A stretch of 64,000 nt of DNA from Icerya purchasi. Lineage: Eukaryota > Arthropoda > Insecta > Hemiptera > Monophlebidae. Below are positions 13,056 to 26,600 of this stretch, one piece after another (within the stretch, counting starts at the first letter, position 1; every line of letters begins with the position of its first letter). The stretch is taken from assembly GCA_039619475.1 (NCBI GenBank), contig CM077115.1:414230557-414294556 (forward strand). The letters are read 5' to 3'. The notes under the pieces were generated by a model that did no database searches, was not told the DNA's origin, and worked only from the letters and a program-made list of their open reading frames with translations. The position numbers and the translations under genes are program-made.

Positions 13056-14570
13056 GCGAATATTTAAAAATTACTGGCTTACAGGTAAAATATTTTTTAT
13101 TCCAATTATTTTTATTTCATCAATGATCTAACATTTGTCAGCAGTGTTTTTTTATTAATGTTTTACATTTTAGTTCAATATACATGGTTGAAAATATCTG
13201 TATTTTTAATTCAACTATTTCTATCCAAAGGCAGTTCTTCACATTATTAAGCCAAAAGTGTCTAAATTTGGAAATATTTATGTTTTACATTTACGATCTT
13301 AAATTTATTTATCGTACACGCACAATATTTTTTTTTCCATTGTTATGAATGTTATTATTATTATTTTTATTAGTGTAAACATTACTGCATTGCAATAAAT
13401 ATATATTATAATCTTATTTGAGAATCACAGAGCACTGCAGCATAGATACCATCACATAAACCTTAATAAAGAACTGAATATTTTCAAAACAAATGTCTAT
13501 TTTTGATTATAGATTATACGAGAAAAATAATAATCATAAATAAATATATATGAATGTACGTGTGTTAAGGCGATTTTAAGAAGGGATCAAAGTAGCTCTC
13601 TATTTTTGAATTTTTGTTAATAGTTATAAACATTAAAGAATTTGAGGTTTGAATTAAAAATGGCATTAAAAATTAAACTTTAAAAGCCAAAAACTCAAAA
13701 TTATAACTAATTAATAAGATTTAAAATATTATTCGATTTCACAAAAAATATAATTTATCTTCACTTTTCGTAATAACGTTACTTGAATATGTAATATTCG
13801 ACGCAAACGGCACGAAATATTGACATTTTTTTCGTTAAAATCCTAAAATAAAAAGAAACAGTCGCACTATTTTTTTTTTTTTTTTTTTTTTTAATTTTAT
13901 TAATACATACGATGTAACAGCATGTTTGCAGCTACCGAATGATCCATTAATGTAATCTGAGAAAAGCAAAAAAAAAAAAAAAAACAAAAAAAAAAGGAAT
14001 AAAGACGCTAAAAAAGGTACATATGCGAAATGGCCTCTAATAAATAATTTTCATCATCGTTGACTAGATAACCGACCAAAAATGATATAAAATCATTCGC
14101 GAAAGGAATACAATAGCTGTACGAATCGGAACAGAAACACATGTTCCCGTATTTTCCCTATACTGTACGGAAATAAGGGTGTAAAAATATTTTGAATATA
14201 AAACTTTCGGCACTTTTAATTTGTATTAATAGCATACAATAGTTTTTCGATTGAAGTTCATCTTTAAAAATTATCATAGCGCGATTTAAACATCCGCGTA
14301 TTGCATTTAGAAATAAATCAAAACGCAGCTGTAACCGAAAATTAAGGTAAAACGTAAACGATTTAATTAGGCTTTGCGCCATAACTGAAAAAATGCATTT
14401 TGTATATAGGAAAAAACATCGATGTCGCTTTGTTAATAATATTGTTCTGTATAATAACCATCAATGTAAGAAAAACAGTAACAACGATGGCAGAAGAAAT
14501 AACGTGTAATTAATATACAGGAAATTACGACACATACTTCGTACGCTGTTGTTAATTCCATCGCCATTTG
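8163..14570 (-). other. NCOA6 3' flank, possible long 3' UTR; no gene seen
   Basis: More than 6 kb downstream of the stop with no coding signal, no transposon ends and only (TA)n and homopolymer runs (9317-9376, 9583-9602, 13029-13054). Many minus-strand AATAAA signals occur (for example near 13890, 12540, 12160 and 11905), so the polyadenylation site cannot be chosen. The lack of mobile elements, against their density at 1-8.2 kb and in the introns, is compatible with a long UTR. Confidence 0.3.
9317..9376. repeat. (TA)n microsatellite
   Basis: About 60 bases of TA dinucleotides, followed by further TA-rich sequence with cryptic TATATG/TATACG units to about 9470. Confidence 0.9.
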
Positions 14571-14620
14571 TCATTTTCCATCGCGAGAACTTCTTCGACG
14601 TCTACTACTCTCAGCTGCAT
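14571..14620 (-). CDS. NCOA6: NCOA6 last coding exon (basic C-terminus and stop)
   Basis: Acceptor TGTTGTTCTAG ends at 14621. The coding part is 50 nt and encodes [16 protein letters not shown], then TGA at 14573-14571. The basic Arg/Ser end resembles the C-terminal RKRSSR and KRRKSK of vertebrate NCOA6 in composition. The phase fits exon 9 exactly. The 3' UTR runs on to lower coordinates; its end is not resolved. Confidence 0.72.
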
Positions 14621-17600
14621 CTAGAACAACAAAAATTTACAAGAACAAATTTAAAAACAATTAATAATAACATACTATTTATATATATGTTAAATAAAAG
14701 GAAATATTAATGATCCAAAAAAATTTTATACTGCGATGCCGGCGGGACAAAAGCAGCGGAAAAAGGGTAATTTGCGACAGCAGACGCGTTTGATAATTAG
14801 CAAGGTAAGTAAAGTGAATCCTACATGAACCCTTCGTAATGAGTTATGAATTTTGGAATTAGTTTTTCATAATGTACTAAGGACTAATGCATCTGAAAAA
14901 AATATCGAGCCAGTTCCTTTCTCCATGGAACCCGTTTTTACTTTCAACTGGACATGATTTCTCTGGCGTCAGGTTATTCAAGCAAAATCGAAACTTACGA
15001 TTTCCGATTTGGTAGCCGAACAACCCTATTAACCACTAGAGGCTACCACGTTAATGCTACTACTGAATTTTCCTATTTTTAGCACTTAATGTTATAGTTT
15101 ATTAATCTTAACTACGTTTTAAATCCTCCACGCCGCACATTATTTACGCAATTAACCGAAACCACAAAGGTAACGTGTGTAAAGCAATTATTGTTCAACG
15201 TGCTCAATTAGTTAAATATTATTCATTTTTGCGTCAGTTGGAATCAAGTACTGAAGTGAGAAGCGTAAACCCAAACCCACTACCAACAACGAGGCTAACT
15301 ATTGAAAAATAAAACGAAAAGTTATATTTTGATTTTAAACTTCCTTATAATTTATGTATTTGTAACATAAAATGTACGAAAAACTAATTTATTTTTCAAG
15401 ACCAGGTATAAAAGAAAACACCTAACCAGAAAAAAACAACTGCTGATGATTTGTGGAATTCTGAGAAAATAATATAGATTTTCTCAACGAATATGAAAAC
15501 ACAGTAGGTTATAATTCTACTGTGCATACTAAAAACCATATTATATCACACTTTACGCCCCCCCCCAAAGAAAAAAATTTTAATTTAAAGGAAAATACAC
15601 CGGCAGCGAATTAAAATAAACCATGTAAAGATGAAGAAACAATTTGGTACAATTCATTAGCGATATTCCCGATAAAACCAAAGGTAAAATACTAGCAGGT
15701 TCGGTCATTTTACAAAATTCTGTCAAGTAAGATAAAACGTCTTTTTATGTCCTAACTGGTAACGGGCATTAAATCAAACCCTTTTTTACCCATTTCTTTA
15801 AATACATACCAAAAAAAAAAAAAGAAAAAAAAAAGAAAAAAAAGAAAAAAAAAGAAAAAAGAAAAGAAAAACAACTACATCGGGACATCCTTGATTCCAA
15901 TGAATCTAATCAACAACGGCGTCAAAAACAAAATTCACAGATTATTTCGAGAAGTTAAAACACTGAGACGTGTATATAAAATTGTATAGGCAAATAAGTA
16001 AACGTCAAAAAAGTATCTAAGCTAAAATTAAACGTAAGATTTATTCTAAACATATATGAAAATGAGAAGACGTTTTATTATACTTTTATCAGTGCTGAAC
16101 CGACGATCGACGTACGACGGCCAATGAAGAACGGATGAAAATGAATTTAACAGTCCGCAAGCCGATACGTACTCAAAAATAAGAAAAAAAGTATTATTAA
16201 TAGTAAAGAATTATGCGGTAATAAATATCAAAGAAATCTATTTAAATGAGTAAGGGAAAAACGCTTATTTTCATACGAAAAATGTGATATGTTGAAATAG
16301 TCCGGTTACAGTTGATGTTTTCAAGTCTATTAATTTGTTGTCTTTTATTATTAGTTTAGGTTGAATAAAAATAACTACGTTTGATTATCAAAAAAATACC
16401 ACCGACTCACCACTAAAATATTTTAAATATTTTTTTTTGAAGAAGCAAAAAAACAAATGTTTCTTTTATCGAAGAGATGAAGATTGTAAACTAACCACTT
16501 CAATGCTGCGGGATTCGAGTTTAACTTACAAAAAATGAAATATTGAATACACTGAATAGCTTAAATTTTTCATTTTCATTTTTAGTCAACGTTTTGCAAC
16601 ACCGGTGCATTACACTTTAACAAATTTTTAAAACACTCATGTAGAAACATAAAACTTCACATGATACTTAAAATTTTGATTAAAGGAACGTTAGAAAATC
16701 AACAACTATTTAAACAACTTACAAAGTAGTCCTTTTCATATGATATAAATTAACTGAAAAAAAAAAAAAAAGAATAATATGAAAAGCGGTTCTATTCTCT
16801 ACCCCTTTAATTTTTATCATTTATCAATTAAACAAACATGTATAAAGTTATCAAAAGTTCTCGAACCTTCCGTCAAAATAACTGCTTTATTTCTAGCTAA
16901 ACGCAAGTTCGCCATCACTAATTTTGATTTTCTTTTTATTTTGTCGGTTTTAAAAATAATTCAAAAATTATAATAAACAAAAACGGTAAATAGTCTATTA
17001 TAATGAATTTATAATTTCAAATTATTCTAACACTTTTTAAATACAAATTAAAAATTCGCCCGCGTCCGCACAGAATTTTAGTTGGTAACTTTCAGGTCGC
17101 TTTTGAAAACTGGTTATCATTTTTACTTTTACTTGACATTTCAATGTGTATGCTCAAAAAAACTAGTACGTCTAATCCAGAACTTTTGATAACTTTCCAG
17201 TAAATAATTTTTGTATAAAAGATATATATATATATATATATACATACGTAGGGCATTTTAAAAGTAATGCACACATGTCCATACAAAAAAAAATTATTTG
17301 ACAATCATATAAATATTATAATTTTTCAATACAATCACCCTCCTCCTCAATGATACGGTCCCAGCTCGGGGGAGGTTCTGGATGCCGTCCAGGAGGCTTT
17401 TGAAGTTTAGTTCATGAATCCGTCGGGTCACAGCACTATTTAAAGCTTCTAAATCCAGAAAACGAATTTCTCGCATCGGGTCTTTGAGTTTGCAAGACAG
17501 GTCATAATTACAAGGAGCCATATCCGGCAAATAGGATGGATGCGGTAACAATTCCCAGCCGTATTCCGCAAAAATTACTTGAATTTCATCATTGTCATGA

Positions 17601-20600
17601 GGGCGTGCGTTATTATGATCTTCCTTTTCCCCGACTCTTTTCGTAAAATATGAAAAACGCCAGTGGCCGACAAGTTTTCAGTACCAGCTGTATGAGCTAT
17701 CTCTTCGCACGTCATAGGGCGATCTTCATCGATCAGTGATGCCATGATAGCGTTGTTTCTGTTGTCACAAAAAGTTCTTGGATGACCAATACAAGGCGCA
17801 TCCCCAACCAACAAACGGCCTTCCTTAAATTTTTTTTCCCAGTGGGAAATACTGCTACGGTCCATGGTGTCACTGCCATACACTTCTAATGAAGAATGAA
17901 TTTCTATAGGCTTACGTCCTCGAAAAGTTTCGATTTTCACATATAATCGCTGGTCCAGATTTGTAACGTGACCCGAGCAGTCTTCCATCATTACAAGAAC
18001 ACGTTTGTACGCACGTGAATAAAACAGCACTATTCTACTGCAACTGACTGGGAACGAAGTTCTTCAGTTTCAAATTTAGTTACAATAACTAAATAATGTA
18101 TATGTTTCTATCCATACTGGCCAAACTGTCGTTGTGTGTGTGTGTGTGTTATTATCAGCTGGAAACAACGTTATTCACGTTCAAGTTAAATAAGCAGAGC
18201 ACATTACGTTTTTTGTAGCATACGGCGCGGTGATGATGATCGCACATAATATACTACGATGATGACTAGCGCCGTGACAATTAGCAACTCTGGAAATTTA
18301 CACTATCATTAAAAATTTTAACAGCGGTTTTTATCAATACGGTACTGATTTGTTTACTGTTTTTAATGCAGTTATAAATTCCAGATCTATTTCATTTTAT
18401 TTTGATGTCTACTTGTCACATTTCGCTCTTTTTTGGGGTATTACGATGAAACTGTCATCTGCTGGCTCCAAGTTGTTGTAGCTTTTAAACACTATTATTT
18501 TATTAACCTGTTTTGTTTTCTGTTTTTTTTTTTATATATATAATTACATTATATAATATATTTAAATTTATTTCCATTTTGATTACGTAAGTTACTCTTT
18601 TTGTAACAGTTTGTAACTAAGTTCCTGTTACGTTCCTGATCATTAGGAACTTGTAACGTAACATCCCAAAATATTTGGAACTTTACCCATCACTACTATT
18701 CACTTGCCTAAGAGGTTAATTTCACTGTAAACGCAAATCGCGCGTTTAAATTATCAAAAATATGATCATATTATTATCGTGTATTCAATGACATTATACT
18801 GTAGTTTAAGGTTAATGTAATATTTTACGAAATAAATTGGTGGTATAACAAAGTACGACGACGAATAAGAAAAATCTGAGCGCGGTATAAACTGACTACG
18901 GATACAAGTTTTTGGATAAAAATTAATCTAAAATAAATATCATAAGTGCATACCATTGACGGTGATAATACTGCGAGTTTTTCTTCGGGTATTAATAACA
19001 TCTTCAGAAGTTAATATGTTATGATGCTGAATGTTTTCTTGCGATGACGTCCTACTGCTATTAGAAGCACCGCTTTCATTTGGGAACGATGATGTGGCGG
19101 CGGCAGCTTGCTGTTTCATGCTGGTCCCTCTTGTGTTTATGGTAATAGAGGTGGTTTTATGGCTACTACTATTATTACTAGAACTACTACTATTACTAAT
19201 ATTATTATTACCGTTGCTGCTACTATCATTAGTACTAGTAGCAGTAATACATTCATCAATACTATTATCAATGATATTACCACTGCTATTAGAATTATCA
19301 ATAATTATATTATTATCGTTATTACTATTATTATTACTACTATTAATATTATCATTATTATTATTACTACTATTATTAAAATTAACAAAACCGACAGTAG
19401 ATTGCACTAAATTTTTATCTGACACGCAGTTTAATTTTTGTTGCAAATTCACGTCCATTTTATTTGCCACATTTATTCCTTTATCCGTGTATAAATTATT
19501 TTTTGTCATTTCTATATTATTATTATTGTTATTATTATTATTATTGTTATTGTTATTCATATTTTTATTAATATTTAAATTACTATCGCTATTATTTGAA
19601 TTCAATTTACTGTGAACTGGCACTGCTGTAGGTAGTGCACTGTTATAGGTATTAGTGTTACGTCGACGAGATGTCACATGATTATTGCGTATCGATCGTC
19701 TAGCCGGCGACAAGGCAGAAGTTGACGAACTTTGCTGCTGTCTACTGCTGTTCGATCGATTAGCATTCACCCGACTGCTTATTGAAGACGACGAAGGTAC
19801 AGTACTAGTTGAAAAGCTCAGTGAACTTTGCTGTTGCGATGCTGACGTAGAAATCGCACTCCTGAATAATATGAAAATTACCAATAATATATAAACACGT
19901 TCAATTAGAGAATCTGCATTATTTGTTACTTCATATTTAAATTTTTGCAAAATAGTAAAAAAATAAAATAATTAAAAATAAAATATACGCGCCGATTTCA
20001 ACTGTCCATTTAAGCAGTATTTACGGAAAGATTGGTCAGTTCTACAAATGAAACCATAGTCGTTTCAACGATTGAACGACAAAAAGCGCTCTTTAGCGCA
20101 AAGGGTAAATGGAGAGCAAATAAGCCGATTTATGTTTTCTTATCGGACGTATCTTATTTCGCAATTCCCCGTGAAATAATTATTCCCAGAAATGAAAAAA
20201 CTCCCAGCGAGACTTGTTAAGTTTCCTCCCATTCAGCCTAAAAGTAGGTTTTTATATTTAAGTTATAGAAAAAATCTCGAAAACTTAAAGCCAGTACCTG
20301 ATATACGTGTAATATTAAACTAAGAAGCCGAGCTAAATGGCCGAATAATCATCAGAATGTAAATACAATTTAGTTACTCGATAATACTTCAGTCACAGAA
20401 ACACCGTTTAGGCAAATACGTCTGGCGTAGCTTTTATGCATCCGTGATTGCGCATTTCATCACACACATGTAAATTGTTCATTAATGTGAACACGTATTT
20501 TGCACCCGAAATTGAATAATTACTACAAAGCTAGATAAAGTGTTCGTACTACGCCCGGTGCAATATATTTCACCAGTATAATATGCGGTTTTCTGTGTCA

Positions 20601-23600
20601 GACTACGCCAAGAGGATCTTTTTAATTTACGATCAAACAAGACCACAATTATTATATATAAATATTATGTTTTGACCATTTTTGCCGACACCAACAGTGT
20701 TAACCGCAAACGATATTACAGCAAAGCGATAAACCTATTCAAACTATTCGATTAACACTACTTTCCTTGATCGTATCGCACTAAGGACAGTCTGGCAGAA
20801 GTTTACCAAGTTCGTAATAACGGAGGTAAATCACTCTCGCTTCACTGCCTTCATCTAACAACGTTAGGATGGTAAAAATAAATTTTAAACAATTACGAGG
20901 GACGTTCAATAAATAACGTGACGCAGCTTGTTTCGCGTCTGCTGTTTTTAGTAAAACTGTATGAAATTTATGTGGGAAGTAGAGGAAGAAAATAGAACGC
21001 CGTTTACCGCGTTTTGATTCGATTAGTAGAATTTCTACACGCACGTGTGAAACATATTAGTGAACGTTTCCAATCCAGCTAGTTGCGAGATACGCGCGGT
21101 CATCAAATTTCTGACAGCTGAAGGAGTTGCAGGTGCAGACATATATCGCAGACTGTGCACAGTATATGACGGAAACAACGTTATGACGCATAAGTATGTG
21201 TACGAATGGATCACGATGGTTAAAGAATGAAGAACGAACAAGCGTGATGATGAATAAAGCGGCCGGCCGGGTACTGCATTGACGAGCGATAGAATCGACT
21301 TTTGCAAGAAAATAAAGGGTATATGATCAACGATTTGCACCATTTAATGTTCGAAGATCACCTAATAGACGATTACAGTTGCACAAGTATCCACACAATA
21401 CTAATCCAAGATCTGAATCTGCGAAAACTCAATGCACGGTGAGTACTTCGCCTTCTGACGTCGAAAATAAAACACAGTCGTATAGCGTCTACGATCGAAT
21501 TTCTGTCGCGTTACCAGCAATATACGGCACGATGATTTTCTGGGTCGTGTAATTACTGACAACGAGAGCTGGTGGCATTACCCAATCGCAGAGTCGAAGG
21601 AATCGATTAAAGTGTGCATAATGAAAGGGCAATCAGGTCCGCCAAACGCCAAAACTGAACGCTCTGCCGGAAAAGTTTTCGCAATCGTCTTCTGGAACCA
21701 ATACGGACTCTTACTATTCCAATTTCGTAAGCAGAAGATGCTGTAACGCAATACACTTACGATGAAACTCATGTAACACTTCGACGAGCGATTAATTGGA
21801 AGAGACATAACCTACAGTCTGGAGAATAGTGTTTTTGCACGATGATGCGGGACCGCACACGTCTATTCTCTCCACGCGTTAATTAAAAATCAGAATTGAA
21901 CGAATTTTCACTTCTAGCGTACTCGCCTGATACAACACCTTCCGATTTTTACGTTTATCCCTATTTGAAACGCAATCTAGGTGGGAAAAAGATTCGTAAC
22001 AGACAAGGAGGCCATGGAAGCAGTAACAAAATTTTTCACTAAATGCACCGCCTAGTTTTACAATGACGGTATCGATAAACTCGTGACCCAGTATGATGAA
22101 TGTCTTAATGTTTTCGGAAATTATGTCGAAAAATAAAGAGTTTCTTCTAGTTTCGTTAGTATCTTTTTCACTATTTTTTGATGCCTGAAAGGTCATTATC
22201 GAAAGCATGTCACGTTATTTATTGAACGCCCCTCGTATTTATACTACTGAATTCTATAATTTCAATAGTTCCTTGTCCCCAAATCAATGACGCTAACAAT
22301 ACTAAAATGAAAAATTAAAAAACGAAACTGAAAATAATAATTCCGGGAGTTTTCTCTTAAACCGAAATAAAATTGCGGTCGAGAAAAAAATCACTTGCCC
22401 ATCCATCATCATCCGTTTTTGATAATTACTAAGCTTCTTAACAAATAAAATTCACATAAAATTTTTTTATGAAATAATATTTAATTTACTAAATACTGTT
22501 CCGACGCGTTTTGAAAGAGTTTTATGGTCGCAGTATGGCAATAAACATTCCGCCATCATAATATCCGCTTCGAAACGTATCGGAGTTTATAGTAATTAAA
22601 TATTACTTAATAAAAATATTTTAATATGAATTTTATTTGTAAACCAATAGAAATGTGTGTTTCAAATTGTATCATAAAGCATATTCTTATTAATAAGCTG
22701 TTTCTATACAGATATGTATATATATATGTATATCAATCAATCAATCAATCAATCAATTAATCGCTTCGTCCCTCGTGGGGATATCATGATCGTTATTATC
22801 TGTCACCTGAAACACCAAACTGCGCCAGTAATCTCTGCTTTACACGCATCGAACACATTTGAGGAAGCCACGGCCCATTGTTTTACAAATAGCACCAATC
22901 CATCTCATAGGAAGCCGGCCCCCTTCCTCTAGTTCTTTCCATATGACCTTAAATGATGACTGTTTCCATCATTCCTGCTCTAATGACGTGACCAAGATAT
23001 TTTAGTATTCATACACGGACAATTGTTGACGGTTTGTTCTATACGCTAATTTCCCTCAGAATCGAGTCGTTAGTTCTTTTCTCCGTCCAGGAAACACATA
23101 ATGGCCGTCTCTAGTACCTTATTTCCAACGCATCCATCTTCTTTCTATCTAATTCACGGATTGTCCACGTTTCTGAAGCGTACAAGAAGACCGAGAACAC
23201 AATAAAACATTTACTAAGCGTATCTTTAATGCTTTACCTATCGAAGAGTCGGACCAGATTTTTTTCGAGCGTCCCATCGTATTGCGTGTAACTTGTGCTC
23301 TGTGACGGATTTCAACTTCAATTCTGCCATTATTTTTTAAGATAGATCCTAAATATGTGAATCGAATGTGGACTTCAAAACCAGCTATCTCTCGAACTCC
23401 TGGCGAGTTGGTTTTTAGGACGATTTATTATCATGATCTTTGTTTTAGATTTATTAATTATCAGACCGTAATTATACAAACATACGATACTTAAAAATTT
23501 ATAACTGTTACAATAAATCACCGTTTACTCGAAATTAACAATTTTCTTTTTTTACGTCACCAATTAGCGAAGTAAATGTCCGATGTTCCGTTTAGTTCAC

Positions 23601-26600
23601 CTCATCATTCTGACTAAATTCTCAACAAACTCATACATTTTTCAATAAGTCACTTTTCCCAACTTTCTCATTGCTGACTAATTTGGAATCGAGAAATTTA
23701 TAACAAGAATACCTTACTGCAAATCGCACTCTAGGTTTTACATTACCGCACGCAGTTTTAAAGAAATTTTCTTCAGTTTAGTTAAGATTATTTTATGTTT
23801 CAAGTAATATATGGTTTTTAAGGTCGTCGCTCCAAAACCTAAATCATGCAAACCGCAAACCGATTCGATACCACTATATTACAAAAACACCAGTGCAACA
23901 ACATGACATTTTTTATTTACATTAATTCTTATCGGCGTATGTTACTTTCATCGATTATCTCACAGAAATATTAAAATTATTTTGGAAGTAATTTCACGAA
24001 TTCAGTACGCGAATGACAATTACCGGTTTTTTAACAAAAATTTGAAAACAACTTTATATGCATAATAAATTATCTGTATATAACGCAATACTACTTACTG
24101 TTCCGTCGAATGACTGATTAATTTTACCGGATTGGCAACTGCTCTTGCACCGGGAGGTTCACCAATGTTCATTACATCTGTATTAACATGTTCACTATTT
24201 CCTGTAACAAATAATATTTTTAATAATACATGAGTTGCACCAATTGTTTTTATTAATCTAGAGCTTAAAACGAACAAAATAAACATCGCTAAACTAGAAA
24301 AAAAAGTTATGACAAAACATAACTCATTCAAAAACTAGAATACGAATTTTGAAAGTCCATATATTTTTTTAAAAACTAATATATTTGTTATATTCATTAT
24401 ACTCATACTTCCTTCGCCGAACAACATATGATACTGTGAAACGAAAGCTCATATTTAACATTAATGATAAAATTAAACGATAAAACGATACCGACTTCGA
24501 CAATCTATTAAAATAAACAGACATCTTTCCTTTTTGCGATATTGAAATCATTAATCACCTTTTCGCAGCGTAATTTCAATTACCGCTAAAAGACAAGAGT
24601 TTACGAAGGAAGCGCCGTTTTTTTTAAAAATAAGCGAATTTATTTTAAATACTGATTCGTACCTTATTTTGAGTATTTTTTGTAATAATCAAATATCACA
24701 AAATCCTTTGCAAATTGCGGAATCACCTTTACTGTTAAAGCTTCCTTGTAATAATTTTTCATTATTACATGGACTACCTACCTATAGATTTTCAATTATA
24801 TATATATATATAGACTGGCCAAAAGGCGAAAGCTGGGCCAAAATATATATATATATATAGAGAGAGATGAAAAATGTGCGCAATGACCAAGTTGCTAGAC
24901 AGTACTACGTCGAGATCCTAAGTCCGAGATCTAACGATGAATTAAAAATAAATAATCATAAAACACCGCATGTACCATTATATGAACGAGGATATCAATG
25001 CACATATAAATACTAACGATAACTTAAACATTAACATCAGTTGGAAGTATAATCTTCACACAAACTCTTTTTAAATAAAATTTCCATGAACACTCCTTTC
25101 TACTCGTATACAACAAGAATCTGCGAATAGATAACCACGATGCTCAAAATCAAGTAATCGACTGAAAATATTTAAAAAATAAACAAAAATGTCATGTATA
25201 AATGTATCGCGCTATATATGTATTTTTTAACCTTTCATTTAATTTTCTCGTGCAACGTTTATAAGAAGCAAGTAAAATCCGGTTTTAACAGTGGGCTATG
25301 TATTTAACAAATAAGCTAGCTGCCGTGATGTAGTTGATTAGGCAGTGGTGTTTCGTTCGAAAAGAACCGGGTTCGAATAACATTGCTGAATATTGTAATT
25401 CCTAAAAACTTCAATTACGCTGGGTTAATGCTCATAGTTGACGCGGCAAAAATAAAAAATTGGGCTCGGCTGTGATGGGGCACAGGGCCGTTGATTTAAC
25501 ATGAAACGCCTATATATATATATATATCTATAATAAAGCGCCAAGGAAATAAATAGACGAAAAATCGGAAAAAAATAAACGAAAAATCAAAAAAAAGTCC
25601 TGAGACCGTTCTATGACAATTAGAAAGCTAATTTTTTTTTTAATCGACAGCTCCAGGTCAGTCGCTTTTAGAAAAATTATAAAACGCTCAAAATTTTCAT
25701 ACCTTAGGGCTCAAAACGAGCAATAAATCAAAGCAATAAATCACATTTTTTTGCCGTTTTTCAATTTTTTAATCGTTTATCAAAAACTAATTATTCTACT
25801 GAACTGCTCTAAGTCTCATTTTAAAGAGAATTGAATTTAGAGTATTTCCCTCGCTTACACTACCCTTCTAGCGATTGAACTTTTTGAGCTATTTTATTTC
25901 AAACCTTTAACAAAATAATTTCGATTTTCGTATTATTAGATGAAAAATCAAAAAAAAGTCCTGAGACCGTTCTATGGCACTTAGAAAGCTAATTTTTTTT
26001 TTAATCGACAGCTCCAAGTCAGTGGCTTTTAGGAAAATTATAAGATGTCCAAAATTTTCATACCTTGGAGCTCAAAACAAAAAGGGAATAGATCAGCGCT
26101 AATTTAATAAGATCATTACCAATCGCATGAAAACGCGGTACTACTGTATTTACCCACGCAGTACCGCGCTTCCACACGCCCACAAACCGGTACTGCATTT
26201 ACCTACAGAGTACCGCGCTTCCACCCACCCAACAACCGTTACTGGCTTTTCGTTCATCGTGTATTACTCATAGTGGACAAAGACGAAACATCTTTTGTTA
26301 ACGATTCTTCTTTGGTTTCCTCTATGGTGTATTATTAGTGTATTTTTAAATTTGAAGAACGACGTTGTAATTTTGAAGTTTTGATAGGCACAAACTGAAG
26401 AAATGAGCAAACTACTACGAACAGTATCGTGATAGTGGAAAGAGAAATATAGAGATTGGTCGCAATCGTTTTATAAAAAGGGTTCGAGGAGTATGTGTTT
26501 TTCGAAAGTGGTCCGAGTTACTCAAAATTTTTATTAGAAATTGGTGAAGGAAAAATGCCAGAGATTTTGTATGGCGAAGAAAATGGAATCCTATTAAATT

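Noticed and set aside
18620..18697. CRISPR-like or phage-type repeat
   Set aside because: A single palindrome with no spaced array; the genome is eukaryotic.
19031..19615. 194-codon plus-strand ORF rich in Leu
   Set aside because: It is the antisense reading of the Asn/Ser-coding repeats of NCOA6 exon 9 (AAT read as ATT, TTA, etc.).
21035..21343. 102-codon minus-strand ORF
   Set aside because: Antisense to the mariner transposase pseudogene.
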